A stretch of 64,000 nucleotides of DNA from Reticulitermes speratus (Eukaryota > Arthropoda > Insecta > Blattodea > Rhinotermitidae). The notes under the pieces are model-generated. The model was not told the DNA's origin and did not search any database. It saw only the letters and a list, made by a program, of their open reading frames with translations. Position 1 is the first letter of the stretch. The number at the start of each line of letters is the position of its first letter. The stretch covers positions 30,789,827 through 30,853,826 of the forward strand of contig JAJKFL010000007.1 of assembly GCA_021186555.1 (NCBI GenBank), in the 5' to 3' direction. Shown here piece after piece: positions 21,295 through 33,365 of the stretch. A program made the position numbers and the translations under genes.

Positions 21295-22085
21295 TAAAAT
21301 TTTTCGAAATAAAATTGAAATGCTCTTAAACGTGATGTCGATAATGACAATTTTAAATAATTCCCAAGCCCACAATAACACATGTCTGATTTTGTTATTT
21401 ATGATAAACCAGAAATTCTAACCCTTGAAATGCGTCTGTGATTCACATGTCGAATTATTCTCCAATAATTGCTCCCATCGGTTTATTAGATGGAACCGCT
21501 AAATTCATAAGATATTCACTGTAGCATCAGAGAAATGAATTTGGAATGTTGCAATGAATTGGTCGGAATAATTCTGAGATGAATTTGATTTACAGGGTGG
21601 CTGAATATAGAGGCAAAATTTGTCGATTTAAGAGCTGAACGAGAAAATATCTAAAGAAATCTGTTGGTTGGATGAACACAGACAATTTTAGACATTGTAG
21701 TTATGAAAGTCTGGAATTCCAATCCTGCAATTTTGGCTGTTTTAAATTGTTGCAGTCGCAGTATCATCAGTATTTGCGTTTACATATCAATGTGATTCAT
21801 TGTTTTCTCTCTCTGTAATTATATTTACAGTAACAGTAATGTATGACTATAATATTTTAGTTTACATTTATTGCTTTCTCTTTTAAAAATATAGATTAGT
21901 TACAACCTCAGCTGCTTTCCAGTTTTCCTGCATATCGCTTTGCTCGAAGTTCGTCTTATTATAATTAAAATAAGATAATTATAATGTATAATAAATAATG
22001 ACGATGGCAGATTCCCGACCCTAGTCGCTGCTCAAAATCCCCAGGGGTACGAGAAGGAATTTATGCGAAAAAATCCGGATTCGGG
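21295..22085. mobile_element. ~790-bp insertion of unknown type
   Basis: The partner block runs straight from ttatgttttataacacaaaa (46411) to cgcgcactcaaaaagg, whereas here ~790 bases intervene before cgcgcgcttaaattt. No terminal repeats, coding domain or clear target-site duplication were found. It could equally be a deletion in block B. Confidence 0.4.
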
Positions 22086-22530
22086 CACGCGCGCTTAAAT
22101 TTTCCAACGCTGAAGTGTCGCCAATTTTCAGCCTGTCCGTAGCGCGCACATGTCTTGGCGTCGTGTATATCGCCTTATGCAACACCGTATCAAGAACAAA
22201 CGTGTCGCACATTTTCAGTGGATTGAGGATGAATAAGGATGAAGTGGATTTCTCGTTGTTAGTAGGATAAATAAACAGAAAAGAATTAATTGAATTTCTT
22301 GGAAACACAAGGCATGTACTTTTTTACAGTAAATTTGTTAAGGTTTCACTGACCTGATTATTTTACTGTACATTCAACCTTCAAACAACATCAGACTTCA
22401 AGGGAATTACAATCCACAGACTGTACAGGCAGTGTATCCATACACACACTACAGCAACTGGCTTTGTTTTAGTCGTAGTAAATAAGAACAAATGACTTGA
22501 CCGTAGCGCCATTATGTCGCTGACAGTCGA

Positions 22531-23356
22531 TAGTCATAGCCTCCCACTGAGCCTATGTACACATATTTGTGCTCTATAAAGCTCGTTACTTTGGCAGTCT
22601 GTTATCAGTACTGCTACTCTGTCTGCCCCTTGACAAGTTGCAGACAGTAGACAGTACTACAGACACCAAAGTCGAATCAGTCATAGCCTGCCCACTGTAG
22701 CCTATGTACACATATTTGTGCTCTATAAAGCTCTTACTTTGGCAGTCTGTTATCAGTCTGCTACTTCTGTCTGCCCCTTGACAAGTTGCAGACAGTAGAC
22801 TACTACAGACACCAAAGTCGATCATCAAAGCTGTCTCACTGTAGCCTATGTCACACATATTTGTGCTCTATAAAGTCTTACTTTGGCAGTCTGTTATCAG
22901 TCTGCTACTTCTGTCTGCCCTTGACAAGTGCACAGTAGACGCTATAAGACCAAAGTCGAGTCATAGCCTGCCACGTAGCCTATGTACACATATTTGTGCT
23001 TTATAAAGCTCTTACTTTGGCAGTCTGTTATCAGTTGCTACTTCTGTCTGCCGCTTGACAAGTTGCAGACAGTAGACGCTACTACAGACACCAAAGTCGA
23101 TCAGTCATAGCCTGTCTCACTGTAGCCTATGTACACATATTTGTGCTCTATAAAGCTTTTACTTTGGCAGTCTCTTATCAGTCTGCTACTTCTGTCTGCC
23201 CTTGACAAGTGCAGACAGTAGACGCTACTACAGACCACCAAAGTCGATCATCTTTAGCCTGTCTCACTGTAGCCTATGTACACATATTTGTGCTCTATAA
23301 AGCTCTTACTTTGGCAGTCTGTTATCATCTGCTACTTCTGTCTGCCCCTGACAAGT
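22531..23356. repeat. ~147-bp tandem repeat, 6 copies
   Basis: acacatatttgtgctctata recurs at intervals of about 132-151 bases from 22560 to 23280. Each unit also contains ggcagtctgttatcag and gacaagttgcagacagtaga. Copies differ mostly by scattered single-base losses. The partner locus at 46930-47060 has one copy. Confidence 0.85.
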
Positions 23357-24165
23357 CTTGGCAAATGAAACACATGTAAATACGCGACTGCACGCCCTCG
23401 AGCGGCCAAACAACTGCTTAGGGGGGTTTTCATTTCTACATTTTACGTACATCGCTTATAGGGTCAGCCTACCGGCTCCTTTGTGCTCTCACAATGACTG
23501 AAAGCAGTGAAAAGGACTATTTTGACACAGAGACATTTATTATGGAAGTCTAAAAATGACCCGCGTTTTATAATAAAAATATTCCGGAATAGAGCGATAA
23601 AAATATTAAACAAAACTGTGGACAGAAATGTGCGAGGTGATTTACCAAACAGGGGACAAGCTGATAAAGATGGAAGAATGAAAAGAAGTAAGAACTTTGC
23701 ATACTTGTATTTATTATTATAAACATGTATTTTATTCAGTTTAATTCAATTCTATATAATATATGAAACTGGCCTTTAAGCAGTCTTTGGCTAATTACAG
23801 GATGAACCCACATCTTCCTTCTTCGCTTTTCTCGAAAACGAAGCAGTAACGCACAAATTACGACCTTCTCATCAAAATACTTCGTCATTTGAATACAATT
23901 TTTTTAAAAGACTTAAACCATTCGTTAGCGATTTTATTTTCCGCTCGTTCGCTCAGTCAGTAAATATTAGCGATTGTTTAGCGCTGCGGTAGAATTTTGC
24001 GCGCCCGATAAACCGCCCGTACGTGCTAGCCCGAATAGTCGAGGATAGCGGTTTCATTATAAATTTTTCTCTGTGTTATTCTCTTCTTTCTATCTATCTG
24101 CAAGGCGGCTCCAAAAATAATACCATATGGCATAGCTATTGAATTAGTATTTGCGATAGGTTGGT
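23357..24165. other. Intergenic, no feature seen
   Basis: No domain or repeat recognised; the 71-codon open frame near 23507 has no supporting features. Confidence 0.45.
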
Positions 24166-25080
24166 GTGTTTATGGAGACAAAGGAACTAGGTTGTAAAGA
24201 AAACCATGGGATTCAAAACATTGGCATCGAAGGGTCTCGTGGGAATATAATAATAGATCAGAGACGAGTACTGCAAATTTGGGAGAATTATATTACACAG
24301 TTCTACGATCTAGCTAATCGACCAGAACACCTGGAAGTCGAACCTGAAGCTGAAATAGATGAAGACGAGAAAGGCCCTTGCATTTTGCAAAGTGAAGTGG
24401 AAAAAGCTATCAAGGAGATAAGGGATAAGAAGGCTACAGGAGATGATGATGTACCTGGGATGTACTGAAATTGTTGCGAGAAGGTGGTCTAAGGCTAATG
24501 ACACAGCTGATCAACAGCATGTATGTAACTGGAGAGTGGCCCAGAGATTTCATTGAAGTTACAATGATTGCCTTAAAGAAGAAGCCCAAAGTTACAAAAT
24601 GCAGCGACCATCTCACAATCAGCATCATCGCTCATGCAGCAAAGATAGTAGCGAGGATACTTAGAAGAAGGATTGAGAGAAAATTGAGATGCACTTGGAG
24701 AAGATCAGTTTGGATTTAAGAGGAAAAGGAACTAGGGATGCAATTGGGATGCTGAGAATAATATCAGAACGAACCTTGGTCATAGATGAGGAATTGTGTG
24801 CTTGCTTCATAGACTGGCAGAAGGCATTTGACCATGTCAACTGGACCAAAGTAATGCAGATCCTAAAGGGAATGGGATAGACTGGCGCGAAAGAGATTGA
24901 TCATCAAATTGTACATGGAACAGAGTGTCAAATACGACTGGACCAAGGGGAGACGAGAAGTGTGAAGATTGGAAGAGGAGTTAGACAAGGTTGCTCTTTG
25001 TCGCCGATTGTGTTCAACTTATACAGCGAGTACCTTACCAAGGAAGCTCTTGAAGGGTTTGGAGAATTAAAAACAGGACA
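24166..25080 (+). pseudogene. Non-LTR retrotransposon reverse transcriptase fragment
   Basis: Broken frames give IWENYITQFYDL, EKAIKEIRDKKATGDDDVPG, WPRDFIEVTMIALKKKPK, a CSDHLTISIIAHAAKIVARIL segment, GLDLRGKGTRDAIGMLR-like sequence, CACFIDWQKAFDHVNW and GVRQGCSLSPIVFNLYSE. These match reverse-transcriptase blocks 0-4 in order, including the first catalytic Asp (FIDWQKAFD). The YADD block is missing because the copy stops where the ribozyme-bearing repeat begins. At least two frameshifts are needed. Clade not assigned with confidence. Confidence 0.8.
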
Positions 25081-25081
25081 A

Positions 25082-25170
25082 ATACTACGCGGCGTCGTGT
25101 GGTAATTGTTTACCGACGTTTCGGGACAACGTATCGGTCCATCTTCACGGGCCAAGAGTCCGAGAAGAAA
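25082..25170 (-). mobile_element. Ribozyme-bearing repeat, third copy
   Basis: Shares gcgtcgtgtggtaattgttt and cgacgtttcgggacaacgta with 10232-10432 in the same orientation, and terminates the reverse-transcriptase fragment. Confidence 0.55.
25113..25148 (-). ncRNA. Hammerhead-like motif c (degenerate)
   Basis: The minus strand has GTGAAGATGG, a loop, then GTCCCGAAACGTC. Same G-for-C change in the first core position as motif a. Confidence 0.4.
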
Positions 25171-26989
25171 AGAAATAAAGCCGGAAACCTGTAACGTATA
25201 TTCTATATGGGTAGGCGGGCGGCAGGTGGTAATCAGTAGGCGTGATGACAGCCAATAGGGTTGGCTTGTCTCCATCCAACTCTCCCTTACTCTGGTTCTC
25301 AGTTCCTACAAAATGTGAACTTTGATAACCGATACATTCATTAGGTACGTGATGGAGAAATAGGCCGCACATTCGGTCAGTTTAGCCATGCAGCTTGGGT
25401 ACATCTCTGTAAATATGTGAAAATCCAGAGGGAAATATCATTTTCATCCACGATGTGTCATTAAATGACATGAAGTTTGGCGTATGTTGTGCTGTGAATG
25501 CTACTCGACTATTCGGCCTGTTTCTCTGAGATTATAAATTCGCTCTAATATATTACACACATTCAGAATCCATTTTTGAACTTCTCCGATTGTCACTAAT
25601 CCTATGCCTGTTTTCAGCAACACATTGCAAAGAATTCCAGGGGATGTTTAAATAGTAATTTGGTGACAGTATTTCAAATAGACTGTGGCCGTCTATTTTG
25701 CAAAATACGAGTATATACCTGTTCGATATCCGGGTGTGGGAAATATTAAACGATAAATTTTTAATACGTAGTAATAATTCTCGTACAGAAAACAGTCTAA
25801 AACTATTAACGACGTAGTGTCTGCAGTGTCGCCAGCAGAACTTGAACGTGAGTTGAACAACGTGTTTGTTAGATGTGGCGTGTGACTGCGAGCCAGAAGA
25901 AGCAATTACCAACATCTTTCTTTAATCACTCTGCATAATGTCCTAATATTAACTTCAGCAAATTGAACTGCAACGTGTGCAGTCTGACTTGCGACAAGTG
26001 AGTATAGTGGCGATGGTTGTGCTTTCAGCCGCCGTGCGATGCGGTCTGAGAAGTCACAAATCATAATTATCCGGTAAAATAATTTGTATCGTGTTCTAAG
26101 GAAAGTGAGTGTAACAAAATGGCGACTTGGGAAATGCGAATATTTTGGTGTGTTGATAAAATGTGCAGACTTGGCTAAATTTCCAAGATTTATGTGACAA
26201 GCTGTGGGATCCTTAAACTTACAATGGTGAGCATATGTATTGTTTTATATCACCAAGCTTCGAACCCAATCCAACGATAACAGTGGGTACTTACCTCATA
26301 TCGTCTGCATCAAGGACACTTTACAGACAGGTGTAACGAGCGAGGAATTTGAAATGTTCACAATAGAAGCTGCGCAGTTTACATGAAAAAATATCAAATT
26401 GTATTGCTTGTTAACCGCATTTACACTGATATTTTTAACACTAAAGGCATGCAGAACTTGACACTGTGCGTCTATACTCGCACCCGACTGAGCGACTTAT
26501 CTGACCCTCTTCGAAACTGTTGATTATAAAGATTTACGGACAGTTATCAGTATGTTACCATGGGTAACAGACAGCAAACGAAAATGAATGCCTCTTGTCG
26601 AGACAATAGAAGAGGATGAACAGATAGGAAGAATTGTTGACAGCAAGAAAGCGGAATGGCAGAAATGGGAGGAAGGGATCCTGGACACTGAAGACATGGG
26701 AGTGAAGACGTTTTTGGGAAGCCGTCAGGAACGTGATGAATAAACAAGCCCAGTGTGCGGATGGAATTAGGAATGAGGGTGGATTATTCCAGAAACCTGT
26801 TTCAGGGAGTAAATGGAGCGGTACCGACAGCAGAGGCTACAAATTTGGGTCAGATACATGTGGAACAATTAGACTGCAATTATACGATAGTGACAATTAG
26901 GGAGGGAGTGAAAGGCATAAATGGTAGGAAGGGGAAGGAAATGGCTCGGTCAACTACACAATAATCGCTCAACTACCGGTACTGAGCTA
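25171..26989. other. Intergenic, no supported feature
   Basis: Open frames up to 120 codons occur on the minus strand without recognisable domains. Probably old repeat DNA. Confidence 0.4.
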
Positions 26990-27640
26990 ATTGTTGTCCA
27001 GTATTATGGCTGGCAGAAAGCGGTTATGGTTGTCAAACAACAGAATATTTAACAGATATCAAGCAGGGTTTTGTAACAAATAATAGAATGGTTGGCAACA
27101 TTTTTATAATTAAAACAACAACATATTGGTACCTATGTGCTAAGGGTGGATGTGTCTGTGCGTGTTCTGTGGATCTGGAAAGAGCAATATGGTATAAAGT
27201 GCGAAGGGACAGTCTAAGCGTAGGCATGGTGGCGTTCATAACAATTTGTGTGATGGCACTGAATTTTGTGTAAAATTGGAAAGTTATCAAGAACCGTAGC
27301 CGATACCACAAGAAACGTGAGTGAGACAAGACTGTAGTCTGAGCACATATTTGTGCAACGTATTTATAGATTACAACGTAGAGTACATTAAATAAGGAAA
27401 CAGAGACTTCCCAGGATCGTGTGGCAAACATTAACAGGGTTTTGTAGTGCGGATGAACTATCAGTGTGTTCGTTTGCAATACATGGCTTACAAAAGCGAT
27501 AGACCAAGTAGCAATCTTCTGCAATAGTTGGAACTTCGGAGTTCGGAAGGAGAATAAGAAGTAGTTTGTAGGTTTGTAACATCGATAGGCTCTTAAACGG
27601 AAGAGAAAAGGAGAAAAGTCATAGCAATGACCTAGAAATA
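26990..27640 (+). pseudogene. Heavily decayed non-LTR reverse transcriptase
   Basis: Plus-strand translation shows YQAGFVTNNRMVGNIFIIKT, then a VDLERAIWYKVRRDSLSVGM-like block, and after frame changes SADELSVCSFAIHGLQK followed by a segment like AIVGTSEFG. The order (QAGF, first catalytic block, then the Leu-Gln region after YADD) follows a jockey- or RTE-like reverse transcriptase. Both catalytic blocks are damaged. The long minus-strand frame over this stretch is its antisense. Confidence 0.55.
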
Positions 27641-28009
27641 AAAACCCAGAGCGAGAGCTTACAACTAACATAAAATAAATGTGTGTCAAATAATGTAGAA
27701 TTAACACTAACATTTCATTGACAGAGCAAAACTTAAGATTAATATAAGCGATGGGCACTGCAGAAAACTTGGTGTTAGCTGGCACATCACTGTACAGTAA
27801 TGTGACTGAGCAGATACATTATTATTATTATTATTATTGACAAGCAAGATAATATTACTCAAATGATAGTGTTCTGACTTCTGCATCACGCAGTGTAATG
27901 TGTCTGTTCCGACGTTCCTAAAGGACGTTTTGGACAAAATAAATATTTCTTCCTTCAGCCAGAATTCTAACACATGACCGTCCAACCCGCATCCAATTCG
28001 CTGTACTGG
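27641..28009. other. Intergenic with (ATT)n run
   Basis: A short trinucleotide run sits at about 27818-27839; otherwise nothing recognised. Confidence 0.5.
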
Positions 28010-29275
28010 CTGTCTAACAGTGCTGTATGCCTTCAGTTACTTACTCACGTCTGTACAACACTTGCTGCTATGTATCTGTATGTTGAACAAGCTTCCTGTC
28101 TAACAGTGCTGTATGCCTTCAGTTACTTACTCACGTCTGCACAACACTTGCTGCTATGTATCTGTATGTTGAACAAGCTTCCTGTCTAACAGTGCTGTAT
28201 GCCTTCAGTTACTTACTCACGTCTGTACAACACTTGCTGCTATATATCTGTATGTTGAACAAGCTTCCTGTCTAACAGTGCTGTATGCCTTCAGTTACTT
28301 ACTCACGTCTGCACAACACTTGCTGCTATGTATCTGTATGTTGAACAAGCTTCCTGTCTAACAGTGCTGTATGCCTTCAGTTACTTACTCACGTCTGTAC
28401 AACACTTGCTGCTATGTATCTGTATGTTGAACAAGCTTCCTGTCTAACAGTGCTGTATGCCTTCAGTTACTTACTCACGTCTGCACAACACTTGCTGCTA
28501 TGTATCTGTATGTTGAACAAGCTTCCTGTCTAACAGTGCTGTATGCCTTCAGTTACTTACTCACGTCTGTACAACACTTGCTGCTATATATCTGTATGTT
28601 GAACAAGCTTCCTGTCTAACAGTGCTGTATGCCTTCAGTTACTTACTCACGTCTGTACAACACTTGCTGCTATGTATCTGTATGTTGAACAAGCTTCCTG
28701 TCTAACAGTGCTGTATGCCTTCAGTTACTTACTCACGTCTGCACAACACTTGCTGCTATGTATCTGTATGTTGAACAAGCTTCCTGTCTAACAGTGCTGT
28801 ATGCCTTCAGTTACTTACTCACGTCTGTACAACACTTGCTGCTATATATCTGTATGTTGAACAAGCTTCCTGTCTAACAGTGCTGTATGCCTTCAGTTAC
28901 TTACTCACGTCTGTACAACACTTGCTGCTATATATCTGTATGTTGAACAAGCTTCCTGTCTAACAGTGCTGTATGCCTTCAGTTACTTACTCACGTCTGT
29001 ACAACACTTGCTGCTATGTATCTGTATGTTGAACAAGCTTCCTGTCTAACAGTGCTGTATGCCTTCAGTTACTTACTCACGTCTGTACAACACTTGCTGC
29101 TATGTATCTGTATGTTGAACAAGCTTCCTGTCTAACAGTGCTGTATGCCTTCAGTTACTTACTCACGTCTGTACAACACTTGCTGCTATGTATCTGTATG
29201 TTGAACAAGCTTCCTGTCTAACAGTGCTGTGTGCCTTCAGTTACTTACTCACGTCTGTACAACACTTGCTGCTAC
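28010..29275. repeat. 86-bp satellite, about 14.7 copies
   Basis: ctgtctaacagtgctgtatg begins every 86 bases (28010, 28096, 28182 and onward). Copies are almost identical, with two diagnostic sites: gtacaac/gcacaac and ctatgta/ctatata. The paired block has one diverged unit at about 56310-56384. Confidence 0.98.
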
Positions 29276-30001
29276 ACACATCTCTGACCGACTGATATCT
29301 GCCATCTTCTGATACTTCATAAGCTGTGATATACAGCAATCTTGTACCTTGATAAAAGCTGTAGATAAGAAAGTCCATGTCACTCACGTGACAGTGTTCT
29401 GGGTACCGTGTTGGTTCAGACGTTTCAGAGAAACGTTTTGGAGGAGATAAAATGAAATTTCCCTGCCGAGATCCCAACCCTGCATTGTCGACCCCATATC
29501 CGAGTCACTACATTGATTGCGCTGTTCCAGTTCTGAAGTTCTGTTTATGGTAGTGTCATTATTCGCATGAATCCCCGAAAATAGTTATTTTATTTTATTA
29601 GCCAAGCTCTCCTACAGTAGATGTAAAACTGTAAATGTATTACGCACCACGTCAAGAACACGTGTCATTGAGTGGAGGTCAAGCTTCGTGCATTTATAAC
29701 CTCGTTGTTATTCTAAATAAATGGTCAGCTTCAGTCTCCGAAATCTTTACTCCTAACGAAACAGCCTCTCATAAACTTTTGTCTTGGAGTAGGATAGGCA
29801 ACGAACACTGCTGTTTAAAATCGCGCGTCTTTCCGGTAAGAGCAACATGAAGATGAAGATGAAGATGACTATAAAGCATTTGTGTAATGATACCAGCCCA
29901 AGTCACTGTACGACTGACCGGCACTCAGTCAGTCAGTCAGTTCTGGTGTTCTAGACCCATCTGGAGTTCATAGCCAGATTTTAGCCAATGCACTGAGTAC
30001 T
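29276..30001. repeat. Segmental duplication (block B) with SINE-like remnant
   Basis: Matches 56395-57190: gaccgactgatatc, agataagaaagtccatgtca, attacgcaccacgtca and cacgtgtcattgagtggagg. Around 29400-29520 a minus-strand tRNA-like head (B-box-like agggttgggatctcgg) indicates an old SINE shared by both blocks. Confidence 0.75.
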
Positions 30002-30790
30002 TATTATTTAGTTAGGGTAGTTAGAATTCTCACAGGATCCAGATGCAGAGACTCTTGCAGAGAATTATTCAAGATGCTGAAGATATTACCACTTCAATCT
30101 CAATACATATATGTCCTTGCACTATTTGTAGTGAACAACAAGGATCAATATAGAGAGACTTCTGAGATTCATGACAAAAATACAAGATCAAGATCAAACC
30201 TTCACCTACCACTACCAAACCTGTCAATTTATCAAAGAGGAACGTATTATAATGGTATTAAGGTCTTCACTAACCTTCCTTCTGATATAAATAAGCTGTC
30301 CCATAATGTTAAGCAATTTAGCTTGGCCTTAAAGAGATTTTTTCATACTAAACCATTTTATTCACTTGATGAGTATTTTAATCCGACTAGAACGTGAGGC
30401 TTTCTTAGTGACACCACACATTTTAACCAAGTAACTGCATATAAAATACAATGGTTAACTTATAATATTAGTAATCAATTTATATTTATTAGTCCTATTT
30501 ATCTGGTTATAATTAGTTTTTTAATCATTATTGTTATTGTTATTATGCCATTGTTGTTAGACATGTCTGGTAAGGTCGTACTAGGATTATACTTTAACCT
30601 TGTTATTTGTATTAGGAATTGTAATAAGTTCCATTGTTGGCATGACTATTAGGAACACATTTTATTTCAGTGATGTTGACGTGTGCTCATAGTAGCATGT
30701 TCATGTTGTTTGTATGATAAACTGCACATCCGACAGGCTATGGAGCCTAGCATGGATTAATGGAATGTATAAGATAGTGAATAAAGTGAA
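30002..30790 (+). pseudogene. LINE ORF2 C-terminal fragment with 3' UTR
   Basis: An open stretch from 30074 to 30397 gives MLKILPLQSQYIYVLALFV, ETSEIHDKNTRSRSNLHLP, and YYNGIKVFTNLPSDINKLS through ALKRFFHTKPFYSLDEYF. This is the recognisable C-terminus of an insect non-LTR ORF2, followed by an AT-rich 3' UTR. The paired block jumps from gtactgcttcc to gcgccctctctgacgag with no such sequence, so this is an insertion specific to block B (or lost from D). The 5' truncation is typical of LINE integration. Confidence 0.75.
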
Positions 30791-30794
30791 TGAA

Positions 30795-31660
30795 TTGCTG
30801 TTAGTCGTCGGGCGCCCTCTCTGACGAGTGTGCGGTTCTGACCTCTGATGTGGGTCACCACCTCTGTCAGTTGTGTTTATTTACATGTACACACACTTCT
30901 TGCTGCTCTGTATACATATTTACAAGCACTGTACACACGTTTGCTGTTGTCGTATGTACATATTTAAATGCTTAAAGCTATGTAGTGCAGACACTGTATA
31001 CCGGACCTATGTCAGTCCAGGCCGTGTACTGCAGATTGTGCTTGTCTTACTTTGACTTCGCTATAACAGCAACTTAGCCATTTGCACGGTCCTATGCTTG
31101 ACCGCCGCCAAGTTTAAGCCACTGACATTTCCTGTGTTGAGCTTCGCCTTGACCAATGTTGCGAAATTTTTCATTTTTATGATTTTGTATGACTTCTGCT
31201 TGCTGCGTCCACATATTTGTGATAAAATCATAAAGGTACGGAATTTTGAAAGCCACATGCAACTGGCGGATCGGCGTGCCCCTTGGAAACTTGTCATTGC
31301 TGGGAAGTGCCTTGTTTGCAGGCGCTGTAATTTAAAAAACTGGATCTAAAGCTTATTCGCAGGCTCGCAGGCATACGTCTTTGTACACATAATGAGTGCC
31401 TTGTGGATTGTTAATATGACGTTAGCGCTCAGTCGCTCGCTTTAGAACAGGAAGAAGACGCCAGATATTGTGAAGACCTTGGCTTCTATCATTTCTATTG
31501 ACATCTTCATACAGTCTAATTTTTCTATCAAGGTAACACGGATATACTTTACGTGGTTTAGAAAGGGAAATGTTCGTCGAGTTTTCTCATATTCGTTTCA
31601 AACTTTTATGAGATTAAAGACTAACTGAAAAAGCAAAACGACCAATCAGTACCACCCCAC
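30795..31660. repeat. Segmental duplication (block B) with pre-amplification 63-bp sequence
   Basis: Matches 57210-57440 and then 59040-59650. At about 30998-31030 it has one half-unit (tataccggacctatgtcagt plus ccaggccgtgtactg) of the 63-bp satellite that fills 1.65 kb in block D. An open frame of about 80 codons is kept in both blocks at 31098 and 59079, but its product is unrecognised. Confidence 0.75.
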
Positions 31661-31737
31661 AATCAAAAATTGCACACAAATTCTACAGAAAAGTTTTCTC
31701 TATTCCTGACCACAATCTTCTGTCCGTTACATCCTGT

Positions 31738-31861
31738 ACTTCTCCGTGGCCTAGGGGTTAAGTTGACTGATTTGTAATTAGATGGTTGCGAGTTTGGGTG
31801 TCGTCGCTACATTTCTTAGGCGCGTTTGCAAAATTACGTAAAGCGACTCTTAGTGTCGTCA
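31738..31861 (+). mobile_element. Possible tRNA-like SINE head
   Basis: cttctccgtggcctaggggttaag resembles an A-box region, and ggttgcgagtttgggt lies where a B box is expected but is degenerate. Weak evidence. Confidence 0.3.

Positions 31862-31903
<42 letters not shown>
31862..31903. repeat. (TGTC)n microsatellite
   Basis: Pure tetranucleotide run of about ten repeats. Confidence 0.97.
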
Positions 31904-31905
<2 letters not shown>

Positions 31906-32498
31906 AGTCCGCATGGAACAGCTGGATTCCTAATAGATGGATATTCATAAAATTTCGAAAATCTGTAGAGGAAATTCAAGTTTCATTAAAATGTCACAAT
32001 AACAACAGGTACTAACACATGACCTATGTATATGTATATCATTATCTCGCTGAATTCTTCTTAAAATGAGAAATATTTCTGACAAAAGTTGTAGAAAAAA
32101 TCAAAACGCACATTTTATTTTCAGTAATTTATTTCCGAAAATCGCGTTGTTCATGAGATAATGTTAAAAAATACGGTACAGCCAGATAGGCCGCAGATGA
32201 CAATATAATACGGCGCATGCGCTTTGCATGCTGCATAACTAAGGCTACAGATGCACACTCCGAATATGTAATACTTATTGCGTTTCCACGACAATGGTTT
32301 CGCGAAAGCTTGTACGTACGTTGCCTGTCACGTGTTATATATAATCATATGTCATTATACATACTGCTAAGGCTTCTTTTGGGGAAAATCTTTGCGAACA
32401 TATTTTGGATACATTTGAAACGTATTATTGTATTATAAATTTTGGAGGTCTCACGCCTATTGCAGTATTTAGTGTCTACATTAGTGTTCACGAAAACG

Positions 32499-32530
32499 CC
32501 TGATGATGGCTTAATTAGCTGAAACATGTT
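32499..32530 (+). ncRNA. Hammerhead-like motif f (best-preserved core)
   Basis: CCTGATGATGGC, a short loop, then TAGCTGAAACATGTT. It has the full CTGATGA half, a GGCT/AGCT stem, GAAAC and palindromic ACATGT followed by T. One unpaired T lies between CTGATGA and the stem, as in most copies here. Confidence 0.5.
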
Positions 32531-32615
32531 TTGTATTTTATTGTGTGTTATGTGTTGTGTTCGACTGAATTTGAGTAGATATATTTGTAATTGAAAACAC
32601 AATGTGGATGTGTCA

Positions 32616-33365
32616 TCTCATAACAAATTGTTTGCTTTAGATTTTTCTGCACGGGATAATAATTTATGTTCAAATATTGACAATAAGATAGGTCCATAAG
32701 TGATTACCTCAAGAACTTACGTCACAAAGACGTGTACACAAATTTAGTGTCACTAAATGGCACTCGTGAAATCTCGTACTGATCTTAAGGAATATCTTTT
32801 CTGGGCTTCATTATTTGTGCTCGAAATCCCATGTTAAACTTCGTACGGAGATCATACCGCTAGAGCGCACTGCATGCCATACATTTTGTCACACACCGCT
32901 GACAGCTGTTTAGGCGAGTGTTATGTGGCGTTATTGCATTAAATGCTCTAGAATTTGCTGACGTAGACAACAAATGAAAGGCTTACTGTAGCGATTCTTT
33001 TACATAATGCAAAGCAGTAATATGGCGGATATACGGATAGTATATTGTGTTTGTATTTGTTGTTGCTAATGAAGCATTGGCTGTATACTTGTGTAGTTCT
33101 GTGTGGAGGAGGATTGTAGACCTACTTACATATTGTGCATAAACTGAACAAGGCTTACTGCTTGATCGATCCTTCAGGTTAAATGTGACGAAAATAGAGT
33201 AATGCGAATTAGAACTGTAGATATATGCACATAAATGAATCACTGTTTTGTAGTGGTGTAATTACTGATTGCTAGTATTTGCTAGCTTCGCTATAGGCCG
33301 ATGTAGACTATAGTATCGACTTATGAACAAGATTAAATTAAGGAGACGTTTTCAGCACTTTCTGA
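32616..33365. repeat. Segmental duplication (block B)
   Basis: Matches 59680-60384: acttacgtcacaaagatg/acg, gtcactaaatggcact, cataccgc and gtgttattg/gttattg-type words. No gene seen. Confidence 0.75.

Larger units (their letters stand above)
18549..22530. repeat. Segmental duplication: upstream flank of third gene copy (block C')
   Basis: Same-orientation match to 43119-46930 upstream of gene B. Anchors include agaaaccatagaa, ctaaggccctcatc, gacatcacagtgcat, cgtgacgccg, tagtgtacactgtgtcatat, cagcagttggcagtt and gacgtcactggaataatcg. Differences are mainly insertions: two SINEs here, an unidentified ~790-bp piece here, and a MITE and a ~755-bp piece in the partner. Confidence 0.85.
31661..32615. 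mobile_element. Composite insertion absent from block D
   Basis: Block D passes from about 59670 to 59685 (catctcagaacaaattgt) without this ~950 bp. Inside are a tRNA-like SINE remnant, a (TGTC)n run and a Penelope-type 3' tail, so more than one insertion is likely. Confidence 0.55.

Noticed and set aside
27033-27785. 250-codon minus-strand open frame
   Set aside because: It is antisense to a plus-strand reverse-transcriptase remnant with recognisable blocks, and has no domain of its own.
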